A DNA stretch of 64,000 nt from Mucilaginibacter ginsenosidivorax (GTDB lineage: Bacteria; Bacteroidota; Bacteroidia; Sphingobacteriales; Sphingobacteriaceae). The stretch's first letter is position 1; the number at the start of each line of letters is the position of its first letter. Shown piece by piece: positions 8,993 to 18,111 of this stretch. The stretch lies in NCBI RefSeq assembly GCF_007971525.1, contig NZ_CP042437.1, positions 3,410,001-3,474,000 on the forward strand, in the 5' to 3' direction. The position numbers were made by a program, and so were the translations under genes. The notes beneath the pieces were generated by a model, which saw only the letters and a program-made list of their open reading frames with translations, did not search any database and was not told the DNA's origin.

Positions 8993-9066
8993 GCTAAATG
9001 ATTATATGGTTTATTCATCAACTAAAAAAGCTTTCTGCCATAGGCTTTCAGCTTTCAGCTCCTTCT

Positions 9067-9423
9067 CTAATCGCAACTGATATTGTGACCCACCCGCAAA
9101 AAGTGCCCATCGGGGTCTTTTACCAGCATCTCGCGCATAAACCAGGGTTTATCTTCGGGGGGCGATAAAATTATAGCACCTTTTTCTTTAATAGCGGCAT
9201 AATATTCATCCACATTATCAACATTAAGGCAAAGCCATGTTCCGGCATGGCCCTGGTCGCCTTTGCAAAAAAAGATGGTGGTGTCACCTGTCAACGCGCC
9301 GCCAAATGTTGGCGGGTCGTCCCATGTCCATTGTTCTTCAAAACCCAGTACCTGTGTATAATAGGCCAGGCTGCGTGCAACATCATCAGAATAAAGTATG
9401 GGGATAACCGATTCTATTTTCAT
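9067..9423 (-). CDS. VOC (glyoxalase/bleomycin resistance) family protein
   Basis: A 118-residue single VOC domain built of two beta-alpha-beta-beta-beta repeats. It begins IPILYSDDVARSLAYYTQVLGF, split by the usual helix, and ends with the typical KDPDGHFLRVGH strand. Such proteins bind a metal and act as lyases, dioxygenases or drug-binding proteins. The substrate cannot be told. It lies 68 bp downstream of a second VOC gene on the same strand, so the two may form a transcription unit. Confidence 0.88.
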   Translation of the reverse strand: MKIESVIPILYSDDVARSLAYYTQVLGFEEQWTWDDPPTFGGALTGDTTIFFCKGDQGHAGTWLCLNVDNVDEYYAAIKEKGAIILSPPEDKPWFMREMLVKDPDGHFLRVGHNISCD

Positions 9424-9490
9424 GAGAGAAGAATATGTATACGAATATATTTAATATAGCGGATAACCTGTCAATTATCGCAACGTGTTA

Positions 9491-9916
9491 TTATTCATTT
9501 TTCCAGTCCGAATATTTAGTTTCCTCCGGTACATTTGTCGGGCTTTCAAAATCCAGGTTATAGCCGTCGGGATCCTTTATGGTAACAACCCACATATTGT
9601 TTCCAACAAAAGGCTCATTGGGGTTAAGGCCATGCCGCTCAAACTCGTGATACAATGCCAGCGCATCCTGGCACTGAAAGCAAACAGATATCCCCAAACC
9701 TCGCCCGGGCATGTCCTTATGCAGGGTTTGCAGCATAAGAGCACCGCCGCCGCGCTGAAGCCAGCACCATTCTATTTTATCTTTTGGTACCCATTGATTA
9801 ATCAGCGTAAAGCCTAATCCTTCCACATAAAAGTGTAATGACCGCTCCATTTCGGTGATCATAAAAAATGGCACTGCTTGCGTAACATTGGGAGATTTGG
9901 TGGTTTGACTGGCCAT
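9491..9916 (-). CDS. VOC family protein
   Basis: A 141-residue VOC protein. The core begins TQAVPFFMITEMERSLHFYVEGLGF and ends with the KDPDGYNLDFESP strand. The frame stays open to 10069, but the extra 51 codons are arginine and proline rich and run into the repeat at 10001-10086. The ATG at 9916 (MASQTTKSP) is therefore taken as the start. It is about 38% longer than a minimal VOC partner at the C-terminus only by a short acidic tail. It shares orientation with the VOC gene that follows. Confidence 0.85.
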   Translation of the reverse strand: MASQTTKSPNVTQAVPFFMITEMERSLHFYVEGLGFTLINQWVPKDKIEWCWLQRGGGALMLQTLHKDMPGRGLGISVCFQCQDALALYHEFERHGLNPNEPFVGNNMWVVTIKDPDGYNLDFESPTNVPEETKYSDWKNE

Positions 9917-10000
9917 AGCGGGGATGGTTAATGGTGGTGAATACCACAAAGTTAAGGTGTTGACGTATTTTGGCAAATAACATTTTAAACCTGGTTTAGG

Positions 10001-10086
10001 TTGTAGTCTCCCGCGTTCAGGCCAGCGGAAAGGTCTGGATTTGGTTTGATTAGCATGGGGGAGACGCAAAGTATTGCGTTTCTACA
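10001..10086. repeat. intergenic inverted repeat, family A (GAGACGC type), damaged copy
   Basis: The right arm (GGGGGAGACGCAAAGTATTGCGTTTCTACA, 10057-10086, quoted here only as its halves GGGGGAGACGC and TTGCGTTTCTACA) matches family A. The left arm TGTAGTCTCCCGC lacks the inner part, so this copy has an internal deletion. Full copies are at 12081-12177 and 61820-61932. Confidence 0.6.
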
Positions 10087-10125
10087 GTGACGAAAAATAT
10101 AATGGGCATAATTAGCGGTTTCCCC

Positions 10126-10812
10126 CTAATCAACCATCCCATTAATATCCGTCACTAACACCTCGCTCATATAATCTAAAAAGGGGCGCATATCCCGTAA
10201 TGCCTGGCAAACACTTTCAAAAAAGCCGGCACTCAAAAATTCTTCATCGGTAAAGCGGTGTACAACCAGGTATTGCTTGTACCGCAACAAGTCGATAGCT
10301 TCATGATCGGGGGGGTAACCTTTGGGGGTGGTTTTCACGGTTTCGCCGCGTAAGGTGCCAAAGCTTTTGATAAAAACCGGGCTGTTGATGATTTTGCGCA
10401 ACGGCTTATCATCAAAAGCAATGTCATCCCTGATGCGTTTTAAATCGGGCGGGTTGGGCGCCCAAAATCCGCAGGCAATAAAGGTGTTTCCGGGCTCAAA
10501 ATGGTAATAGTAGCCGCCGCGCCTGTATTTGGTGGCGCGCCTGAAACTGCCGCTCCAATTGGTTTTATAAGGAGTTTTATCTTTACCAAACCGGGTATCG
10601 CGGTAAATGCGGTGCATGCTTTTTTTGCCGGTTGGCGTTTCAATAACATCGTGCAGGTTTAAGTTGGCCAGTATGGCATCCACAAAGCCTTCCACAAAAC
10701 CAAGCTGTTGCTGGTAAAACTCCTTATGCGCGGTAAACCATTCCCGGTTATTGTTATTTTTCAGGTCGTTTAAAAAGTCGATAGCAGAAACGGGCAATAC
10801 TGGTTGACTCAT
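10126..10812 (-). CDS. DUF2461 family protein
   Basis: The 228-residue protein matches the DUF2461/TIGR02453 pattern. It starts with FLNDLKNNNNREWFTAHK and has a conserved RIYRDTRFGKDKTPYKT core near residues 65-85, then the YYYHFEPG segment. The family is widespread in bacteria and its biochemical role is unknown. It is cytoplasmic, with no membrane helix. It lies 14 bp downstream of the metallophosphoesterase on the same strand, so co-transcription is likely. Confidence 0.88.
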   Translation of the reverse strand: MSQPVLPVSAIDFLNDLKNNNNREWFTAHKEFYQQQLGFVEGFVDAILANLNLHDVIETPTGKKSMHRIYRDTRFGKDKTPYKTNWSGSFRRATKYRRGGYYYHFEPGNTFIACGFWAPNPPDLKRIRDDIAFDDKPLRKIINSPVFIKSFGTLRGETVKTTPKGYPPDHEAIDLLRYKQYLVVHRFTDEEFLSAGFFESVCQALRDMRPFLDYMSEVLVTDINGMVD

Positions 10813-10826
10813 GGCGTCAAAAATAG

Positions 10827-11990
10827 CTATTTACGCCTTAAAGTAAGCACAGCAATTTCGGGCCAGATGCCAATACGGCCTTTCAGCCCAAGGAAACCGA
10901 AGCCACGGTTTACATATAAATATTTGCCGCTTTGTTCATACAAACCGGCCCATTGCTTGTACACATACTTAATGGGGCTCCACTTAAAGCCAAACAATTC
11001 AAAGCCAAATTGTGCACCGTGCGTGTGGCCAGACAAAGTAAGGTGAACGTGCTGGTGGTGACCCATAGTTACCGCATCCCAATGCGATGGATCATGCGAC
11101 ATCAGTACTTTAAAAGCATCATTCGGCACGCGCGCGGCGGCCTTTTCCAAATCGCCATATTTATGAAAACCGCCCTTACCCCAGTTCTCTACCCCGATAA
11201 GTGCCAGCGACTCGCCGTTTTTATCGATGGTTAACGATTCATTTAAAAGCAGGCGGAAGCCTATTTCTTTGTGCACGTTTTTCAGCCGCTGCAGGTTGGC
11301 ATGTTTGTCGTTCACATTATCCCAGCGCATATAATCGCCATAATCATGGTTGCCCAGTACCGAATATTTGCCATAAGGGGCTTCCAGTTTGGCAAAGGCC
11401 GGTATCCATGGATCCATTTCGGCAGCATGGTTGTTTACCAGGTCGCCGGTAAATAATATCATATCGCTTTTTTGGGCATTCACCAGGTCGAGGCCTTTTT
11501 GTACACCCTCGGCATCGCTGAAACTGCCGGAATGAATATCGGATAACTGGGTGATGGTAAAACCATCAAATTCTTCGGGCAAATCGGGGAAGTACAATGT
11601 TTCGCGCCTTACTTTGTAATAATGGCGGCCGCGGGTAACACCAAACAGCAGCAGCAGGAAAAATACGCCGGCTATAATAAGCACAAACTGGCTTACGCCC
11701 ACGCTATGCGGCGGAAAGCCACGGACAAGGCGCGTAACATCCTCCAGTAATAAAACAATGCTACCAATAAGTTTGGGCACAAATGATAACAGCATTAATG
11801 CCATTAACCACGATATAACTTTCGTTTTACCTGTAAAGGCGCTGAAAACGATAGTGGCGCCCAGCAAGCCATCAAAAAGCCAGTAAGCCAGGTAAATCGT
11901 TGTATTGGCGGTAAGGGTTTGTACCGCCGCAAAAAAATAAACATCAATGATAAGCCATAGCAATACAATGGCAGGGACTCTTTTCTTCAT
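10827..11990 (-). CDS. membrane-anchored metallophosphoesterase
   Basis: The 387-residue protein has four hydrophobic segments (about 5-25, 31-52, 58-82 and 99-118) followed by a calcineurin-like phosphoesterase domain. The metal-binding motifs are in order: QLSDIHS (D151, H153), TGDLVNN (D183), GNHDYGD (N214, H215), a SHDP histidine, and SGHTHGAQ near the C-terminus. This layout resembles YkuE/YaeI-type phosphodiesterases, some of which act on lipid A precursors or other phospholipids. The catalytic domain orientation and substrate are unknown. It is followed by the DUF2461 gene. Confidence 0.88.
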   Translation of the reverse strand: MKKRVPAIVLLWLIIDVYFFAAVQTLTANTTIYLAYWLFDGLLGATIVFSAFTGKTKVISWLMALMLLSFVPKLIGSIVLLLEDVTRLVRGFPPHSVGVSQFVLIIAGVFFLLLLFGVTRGRHYYKVRRETLYFPDLPEEFDGFTITQLSDIHSGSFSDAEGVQKGLDLVNAQKSDMILFTGDLVNNHAAEMDPWIPAFAKLEAPYGKYSVLGNHDYGDYMRWDNVNDKHANLQRLKNVHKEIGFRLLLNESLTIDKNGESLALIGVENWGKGGFHKYGDLEKAAARVPNDAFKVLMSHDPSHWDAVTMGHHQHVHLTLSGHTHGAQFGFELFGFKWSPIKYVYKQWAGLYEQSGKYLYVNRGFGFLGLKGRIGIWPEIAVLTLRRK

Positions 11991-12080
11991 ATTTAGGTTA
12001 GACGAACAAGTATCAAAAAGATTTTAAACATTTAAACTTCATTGCGTTAAGATGACAAAAGGGGTATTCCTTTTAAAAAT

Positions 12081-12177
12081 TGTAGAAACGCATAATTGCG
12101 TCTCCCGCAGGATATTCAGAATTTGCATGGTCGGATTTGCATGGGGGAGACGCAATTATGCATCTCGAAAAAAATGT
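12081..12177. repeat. intergenic inverted repeat, family A (GAGACGC type)
   Basis: TGTAGAAACGCATAATTGCG and TCTCCCGC on the left pair with GGGGGAGACGCAATTATGC and ATCTCG on the right, about 45 nt apart. It is a close relative of the element at 61820-61932. This and the two elements that follow fill the 449-bp gap 11991-12439; no gene is visible there. Confidence 0.75.
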
Positions 12178-12202
12178 ACTTGATAATCAATGTATTATAA
12201 CT

Positions 12203-12290
12203 ATGTCATTATAAGGAGCGAAGGATCTGTCAGCTTTGCATGCCCGATAGAAAAGTTGGCGGATAGATGCTTCGTCCCTAACCATGACAT
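12203..12290. repeat. intergenic inverted repeat, family B, degenerate copy
   Basis: ATGTCATTATAAGGAGCGAAG on the left half pairs imperfectly with GATGCTTCGTCCCTAACCATG and ACAT on the right. The layout is the same as its neighbour at 12303-12388. Confidence 0.6.
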
Positions 12291-12302
12291 ATCCAATTTT
12301 CC

Positions 12303-12388
12303 TGTCATCCTGAGGAACGAAGGATCTATCAGCTGTGCATAACCGGTAGAAAAGTTAGCCAATAGATCCTTCGTTCCTCAGGATGACG
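12303..12388. repeat. intergenic inverted repeat, family B (GTCATCCTGAGG subtype)
   Basis: A 25-bp perfect inverted repeat: the arm starting GTCATCCTGAGGAACGAAGG at 12304-12328 pairs with the arm ending CCTTCGTTCCTCAGGATGAC at 12363-12387. The loop is 34 nt. Two head-to-tail family B copies sit side by side downstream of the LytTR gene. Confidence 0.75.
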
Positions 12389-12439
12389 GTAGTTTTTTTT
12401 TATATGTCAATCCCCTTCAGAATCCGCGGATTGAGCAAT

Positions 12440-13129
12440 TTAGGATGACAAAGCACGGAATACGTCATAAGTAGCCCCAATGGGAATGCTGTGCTCGTTG
12501 ATATTGATTTGCGCCCTGTCAAACCGGCTGATTTTATCGCGGGCAACTATAAAGGCCCGGTGCGTACGGATAAACTTTTTGGCAGGCAGCATCAGCAGCA
12601 TATCGGTAATGGTCATCCGGGTACTTAATGAGCTATTGCCCTGCAGGTATATTTTAGTATAGTTGCCGGCAGCCTCAATAAATAAAATCTCATTCAGCTT
12701 AACTTTAATCTGCTCGTACCCATCTTTTATAAATATAGCTGCTGTCTCTTCTTCTCCTCCGCCGGATTTGCTGCGCAAAATATACAACTCATGAGCTTTG
12801 TTACATGCCTTTAAGAAACGGGGTAACGAAAACGGTTTAAGTAGGTAATCAACGGCGTCCAGCTCAAAGCTTTTTACAGCATGTTCGGAGTACGCAGTGG
12901 TGAAAATAACCATAGGCGGGTTAGCGATGCTGCTTAAAAAATCAATTCCGCTGATATCGGGCATTTTAATATCGAGAAATAGCAAATCTGTTTTGTTTTT
13001 TTGCAGATAGGTTAGCGCGTCAAATGCATTAGTAAATGTTTCCTTCAGTTCAATAAAGGGAACTTTGGCCGCATGCGATTTTACTACATCAAGTGCTATG
13101 GGTTCATCATCAATGGCGATGGCTATCAT
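12440..13129 (-). CDS. LytTR family response regulator
   Basis: The 229-residue protein has a receiver domain (acid pair D7/D8, phosphoacceptor D53 in LFLDIKMPD, conserved lysine K98 in YLLKPF) and a C-terminal LytTR DNA-binding domain (about 125-229, with FIEAAGNYTKIY and RTHRAFIV). LytTR regulators bind direct repeats upstream of target genes. It lies 9 bp after the LytS-like kinase gene, so the two form a two-component system. Divergent from the pair is the SusC gene, a possible target, but no LytTR site was identified. Confidence 0.93.
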   Translation of the reverse strand: MIAIAIDDEPIALDVVKSHAAKVPFIELKETFTNAFDALTYLQKNKTDLLFLDIKMPDISGIDFLSSIANPPMVIFTTAYSEHAVKSFELDAVDYLLKPFSLPRFLKACNKAHELYILRSKSGGGEEETAAIFIKDGYEQIKVKLNEILFIEAAGNYTKIYLQGNSSLSTRMTITDMLLMLPAKKFIRTHRAFIVARDKISRFDRAQININEHSIPIGATYDVFRALSS

Positions 13130-13138
13130 CCTTTAAAA

Positions 13139-14629
13139 TTAATTATTAATATCAAGCTGCACCGTCAAGTGTATAAAAAACTCCCTGGCGTTCTCGCGGA
13201 TAACCAGATCGTGGCGGTTTGGATAAAGCAGCGCAAGCCTTTGTTTTACATTCTCGAGCCCAATACCGCTTTGTCCTTTCTCGGGGTCGTTGTCATGGCG
13301 TATGTGGATGCTGTTGTGCACATCAAAGTAAAGCGTATTGATATCGGTTTGCAGGGTAACTTTTATGTGCGATGGGTTTTGCAGGCTTATACCATGTTTA
13401 AAAGCATTCTCCACAAACGGAATCAGCAGCATTGGGGTTATCATGAGCGAGCCCTGGTAGTCCTCAATCTGGGTTTCAATAATGATAGACGATGAAGCAG
13501 AAGTGCGCAGTTTTTGTAGCAGGATATAGTTTTTAAGATAATCAATATCCCGCGATAACAGAATTTTGTCGCGCACGTTCTCTTCCAGCATAAAACGCAT
13601 CATATCGCCCAGTTTTTGAATGCCTTCGCTGGTACGCTCGGCATTCTCTTGCAGGGCAGTGCCATAAAGTGTATTCAGCGCGTTGAATAAAAAGTGCGGG
13701 TTAATTTGCGATTTTAAAAAGTTAAGGTTAGCATCCGATTGGCCAAGTTCGGTTTTAAGCGTTTTAATTTCCTCGTCTTTTTTAGCGTTGCGCCTTTTAT
13801 AAATATTGCGGGCCACCGGCGTTATAATAAATAACTGTGTTAAAAAATTGAGAAAAACCAATGTGGCTATGTTTCCATCGTCGCCAACGTTAATAACCAG
13901 CACAAATATTGCCGCGGGCCTGGTTAATCCGTTCCCCCCTTCAAAAGCCAGGCAAATAAGATACAACACCAGGGATGAGAGCAAAGCAAGCAGGAACATG
14001 CGGAAGAGATAATAGAGGATATTCTTGTTTTTTAACTTCTCGGCCGGCAGCAGCACATACATGGCATACAGGTATAAAACAACGGCGGCGGCAGCATCGA
14101 ACGAAGCATAAAGCCGCAGGGTAGGTGGTGTAGATAAATACAGTAAACCAACATTAATTAATATCCACGATGCGGTAAGTAAAGCGGCTTCATAATATAA
14201 AGCGCTATCGCTGTTTTGGCGATTGCGGTTAAAATAAATGAACAGTATTTTAAGGGCGAGTAAGGCTGTGAAGTATATGCTTATTATTCCTGCTAAATAA
14301 CAGAGCACTATAAAAATAAAAATGAACAGCGAGCCTTTTAGCGTATCTCCGCCTTCGCCCTCAAAAGCCGGGGCAAGGTAAAAGCAAAGCAGCAGATAGA
14401 TGATAAACGTTACCAGGTAACTAAACAATACGGGCATAAGTGTGGTACTCAATGCTGTGGGGGCAATAAATTGCTGCCCCGCCCGCAGCATGTTATTGGC
14501 TGTTATTTGGTTATCCCTAACAACATCAAATATCGAAAGCAGCAGTGCAACTATAATGCAGCCGGTTACCACCCAAAACTCAATCCGGGTTACATCGTTT
14601 TTAAACTTAAAGGTTATTTGCTTAAACAT
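13139..14629 (-). CDS. sensor histidine kinase, LytS/YpdA-like (His_kinase family)
   Basis: The 496-residue membrane kinase has an N-terminal region of about seven to eight hydrophobic helices (residues 20-270), a short coiled segment, and a His_kinase domain. The phosphoacceptor is H312 in QINPHFLFNALN, and the C-terminal ATPase part has MLLIPFVENAFKHG and GIGLENVKQRL. These are the features of kinases that pair with LytTR regulators, and that partner follows directly. The signal is unknown; the multi-helix sensor has no recognisable extracellular domain. Confidence 0.92.
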   Translation of the reverse strand: MFKQITFKFKNDVTRIEFWVVTGCIIVALLLSIFDVVRDNQITANNMLRAGQQFIAPTALSTTLMPVLFSYLVTFIIYLLLCFYLAPAFEGEGGDTLKGSLFIFIFIVLCYLAGIISIYFTALLALKILFIYFNRNRQNSDSALYYEAALLTASWILINVGLLYLSTPPTLRLYASFDAAAAVVLYLYAMYVLLPAEKLKNKNILYYLFRMFLLALLSSLVLYLICLAFEGGNGLTRPAAIFVLVINVGDDGNIATLVFLNFLTQLFIITPVARNIYKRRNAKKDEEIKTLKTELGQSDANLNFLKSQINPHFLFNALNTLYGTALQENAERTSEGIQKLGDMMRFMLEENVRDKILLSRDIDYLKNYILLQKLRTSASSSIIIETQIEDYQGSLMITPMLLIPFVENAFKHGISLQNPSHIKVTLQTDINTLYFDVHNSIHIRHDNDPEKGQSGIGLENVKQRLALLYPNRHDLVIRENAREFFIHLTVQLDINN

Positions 14630-15100
14630 TGCTTTTGTGATTTAAGGTATATGTGTTTTGCTTTACAATGGTACAAAAGCTATTTATCCGAATAATTAAA
14701 ATGTGATAAACCACCCCAAAAATGTGACGAATGCTGTAGTGGGCAGGTTTCAGAGCAGCACCGATTATTATTGCTCCATGATATCCCAAATCCTCCCGGC
14801 TCAATTTAATGTAATATTTACACGCCCGGAAAGTCTCTTAAAGCATTGTTAATCATCAGTTAATATTAAGGACTTTAAAAAAGATGTTTTATTTTTGTAT
14901 TTCCCTAAAAATCAGGCATAATTTTATTTAATTTGGTTTTATAACCAATTATTTATCCGGCGCCTATTTGCCGATAAGTTAACATCTGTTTTATTTCATG
15001 CTAACAACATAAGCGTTTTTTTGCACAAAAATATCGTTGGCTAATATTCTTTGGGCCGGCAATGATCTTACACAAAGGGGTATAAAATTAAATCAACACT
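14630..15100. promoter_or_regulatory. divergent control region of the LytS-like kinase and susC
   Basis: A 471-bp AT-rich spacer with no gene. TATTTTTG at 14890-14897 matches the Bacteroidota -7 box for the SusC side, but no TTTG lies 19 nt before it. If used, the SusC transcript would carry a leader of about 200 nt. Nothing else is evident. Confidence 0.35.
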
Positions 15101-18088
15101 ATGAAAAAAAACTACAGATTCATTTTAAGGCTATTTTACGACGCTCGGCAAGTAGCCGGGCTGCTGCTTTTTATGCTGATAGCCTCTGCAAGCGCATTTG
15201 CGCAAAGCACCCAAATTAAAGGTACCGTTACCGACGAAACCAATGCCCCCCTGCCCGGCGTTGTGGTAACCGTTAAAAGTACGGGCAAAGCTACCACAAC
15301 CAACAGTAATGGTATTTACCAGGTTACGGTTAGCGGTGCTGATGACGTTTTAAGATTTACGTTTTTAGGCTCGGTACCAAAAGATGTAACTGTGGGTGGC
15401 AGAACTGTTGTAAATATTACCATGGTTACCGATACCAAACAGCTTAAGGATGTTGTTGTTATTGGTTATGGTACCGCAAGCCGTAAAGATGTAACGGGCG
15501 CAATTACATCGGTAAAGGCCGAAGATTTTAACCAGGGGGTATTAACTACCCCTGCCGAGCTTTTGCAAGGTAAAGTAGCGGGCTTAAACATTACCAAAAG
15601 CGGCGACCCTAACAAACAACCTGCAACTATTTTAAGGGGGCCTTCAACTTTCCGTACAGGGGCGGCGCAACAGCCATTTTATGTAATTGATGGTGTCCCG
15701 GGCGCATCCATTGATCTTTTAGCTCCTGCTGATATTGAAAGTATAGATGTGTTAAAGGATGCATCGTCAACAGCCATTTATGGCTCGCGCGCTTCAAACG
15801 GTGTGATTATTGTTACCACACGCAAGGCAAAAACCGGCCAAACAAGGTTAACCTATAGCGCCTATGGCGCCATGGAAAAAGTATCAAAAAACATTGATAT
15901 GCTAACCGGCGACGAGCTGCGTAAATACCTGGCCGATAACGGCGTAACACCACTAAAACAACCATTGGACGATGACGGATCAAATACCAACTGGCAAAAA
16001 CTTGCCGAACGTACCGGCTATTCGCAAAATCATAACTTATCATACGGAGGCGCCGGTACAAACTCGGAGTATGGCGTAAGCGTAAACTATTTGAAAAATA
16101 ACGGCATCCTGAAAAATACCAGTCTTGAACGTACCATTTACAAAGGCTATATTAACCAGCGCTTTTTTGATGACAGGCTTAGGTTAAATTTAACATTAAC
16201 CAACAGTGCTACCAAAAACAACGATATTGTACAGAGCCAGATATTATCGGGCATATTATTTTACCTGCCTACTGTAAGCCCGTTTAACCCGGACGGAACC
16301 TACAAAGAAAACTTTGCCCGCACAGGCAGTGGTACGTTAAATCCGTTATCATTAATTAATAATAACTTTATTAAAACCGATAACAACAAAACCCTGATAA
16401 ACGGCATGGCCCAGGTTGATATTGTGAAAGGCTTAAAGTTTACGCTTACCGGATCGACCCAAAAAGAACAAAACAACGTAAATACGTATTATAACAGCCA
16501 ATCGGGTATTGCTGTTGGTGCAAATGGTGTGGCTAACCGTGCCGCTTATACCAATACCAGTAATGTTGTTGAGGCATATTTTAACTACGATAAGGTATTT
16601 GGCCAGCACTCCCTTAAAGCATTGGCCGGTTACTCATACCAGCAGGACCGTACCAATGATGGTTTTGGCGTACAAACCCAGGGGTTTTCAAATGATAATT
16701 TAACGTACAATAACCTGTCGTTCTCAAACCCTACAAGTTTGTCGCAAATTATTTTTAACCCGGCTTATATCTCAACCTTAAGGTTAATATCTTATTACGG
16801 TCGCGTGCAATACCAGTATGCCGATAAATACCTGTTACAGGCTTCATTAAGGGAAGACGGCTCGTCGGGGTTTGGTTTAAACCAACGTCATGGATATTTC
16901 CCGGCAGCTTCTGTGGGATGGAAGATCATCAGCGAAAAATTTATGGAAGGTATGCCGGTGATCAGCGATCTGAAGCTGAGGGCTGGTTACGGTGTATCTG
17001 GTAACAGCCTTGGTTTTGATGCTTTTACTGCACGATTGATATATGGCAGCGGTGGTAAATTTTTAAGCAACGGGGTAATCACCAACTCCATTGGCCCTGT
17101 ACGTAATGAAAACACCGATCTGAAATGGGAAAGTACAGCAACCACCAACATCGGGTTGGATTTTGGGTTCCTGCAAAACCGGATTACCGGCTCGGTTGAT
17201 TATTATATCAAAACAACGTCCGATTTGATCACCGATTATTCGGTGTCATCAACCCAGTACCCTTACCCGGTATTAACGGCCAACGTTGGTAAAATAAAAA
17301 ACAGCGGTATTGAGGTTGTGCTGAATGCCATCCCCGTAAAAACCAACAGCTTTACCTGGCGTACATCGTTCAACGTATCGCACAATAAAAACGAGGTGGT
17401 TAGTTTATCAAACAACCAATTTACCATCAACAATATTTTAACTGCGCAGCTGGGTGGTAAAGGCCAATCATTTTTAAGCAGCCAGATTATACAGCCAGGT
17501 TACGCAATTGGCACCTATTACCTTTGGCACTACCTGGGCAAAAACGAAAACGGGGTAAGTACTTATCAAAAAGCCGATGGATCAACCACCGCTTCGCAAC
17601 CGCTTACAACAGACCAGCGGATTACGGGTAGTGCGCAGCCTAAAATGATTTACGGCTGGAACAACAGTTTCTTTTACAAAAACTTCGATCTTAATTTCCT
17701 GTTCCGCGGTGTTTACGGCAGCCAGATATTGAACGCGACGCTTGCGTCGTTGAACAATCCGGCCGATTCAAAATTCCAGAATATCCCCAGGTACACCCTT
17801 GGCGAATCGTATAAAGATATCAATGCTTACCTGGTATCAGATCGCTATTTAGAGAGCGGGTCATACCTGCGTTTGGATAACGCCACACTGGGTTACACTA
17901 TTAAACCGCACGTTCAGGCTATTAAAAGTTTGCGTTTTTATGCTTCGGGCAACAACATCTTTATCATTACCAAATACAAAGGTGTTGATCCCGAGGTTAA
18001 TATTGGTGGTTTAACCCCCGGTATCGATAATAAAGACTTTTATCCTAAAACACGCACGTTCAGCCTGGGTGTTACCGCGTCATTTTAA
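15101..18088 (+). CDS. SusC/RagA family TonB-linked outer membrane protein
   Basis: A 995-residue TonB-dependent transporter. A signal peptide ends at FAQ (about residue 35). A carboxypeptidase-regulatory-like domain follows (IKGTVTDETNAPLPGVVV, about 39-115), then a TonB plug with LKDVVVIGYGT, the SusC signature, and the DVLKDASSTAIYGSRASNGV segment near 215-235. The rest is a 22-strand barrel ending in an aromatic F. SusC proteins import ligands captured by SusD. The gene is 23 bp upstream of susD and is followed by a phospholipase C, so the cargo may be an inositol lipid product rather than a glycan; that is inference. Confidence 0.95.
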   Translation: MKKNYRFILRLFYDARQVAGLLLFMLIASASAFAQSTQIKGTVTDETNAPLPGVVVTVKSTGKATTTNSNGIYQVTVSGADDVLRFTFLGSVPKDVTVGGRTVVNITMVTDTKQLKDVVVIGYGTASRKDVTGAITSVKAEDFNQGVLTTPAELLQGKVAGLNITKSGDPNKQPATILRGPSTFRTGAAQQPFYVIDGVPGASIDLLAPADIESIDVLKDASSTAIYGSRASNGVIIVTTRKAKTGQTRLTYSAYGAMEKVSKNIDMLTGDELRKYLADNGVTPLKQPLDDDGSNTNWQKLAERTGYSQNHNLSYGGAGTNSEYGVSVNYLKNNGILKNTSLERTIYKGYINQRFFDDRLRLNLTLTNSATKNNDIVQSQILSGILFYLPTVSPFNPDGTYKENFARTGSGTLNPLSLINNNFIKTDNNKTLINGMAQVDIVKGLKFTLTGSTQKEQNNVNTYYNSQSGIAVGANGVANRAAYTNTSNVVEAYFNYDKVFGQHSLKALAGYSYQQDRTNDGFGVQTQGFSNDNLTYNNLSFSNPTSLSQIIFNPAYISTLRLISYYGRVQYQYADKYLLQASLREDGSSGFGLNQRHGYFPAASVGWKIISEKFMEGMPVISDLKLRAGYGVSGNSLGFDAFTARLIYGSGGKFLSNGVITNSIGPVRNENTDLKWESTATTNIGLDFGFLQNRITGSVDYYIKTTSDLITDYSVSSTQYPYPVLTANVGKIKNSGIEVVLNAIPVKTNSFTWRTSFNVSHNKNEVVSLSNNQFTINNILTAQLGGKGQSFLSSQIIQPGYAIGTYYLWHYLGKNENGVSTYQKADGSTTASQPLTTDQRITGSAQPKMIYGWNNSFFYKNFDLNFLFRGVYGSQILNATLASLNNPADSKFQNIPRYTLGESYKDINAYLVSDRYLESGSYLRLDNATLGYTIKPHVQAIKSLRFYASGNNIFIITKYKGVDPEVNIGGLTPGIDNKDFYPKTRTFSLGVTASF

Positions 18089-18111
18089 AAAATTCAGTTA
18101 AATAGATACAG

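Noticed and set aside
9917..10069. 51-codon N-terminal extension of the VOC gene
   Set aside because: It overlaps a damaged family A repeat and has no VOC-like sequence; the internal ATG at 9916 is used.
10932..11234. 100-codon frame antisense to the metallophosphoesterase
   Set aside because: A shadow of a gene with all catalytic motifs on the other strand.
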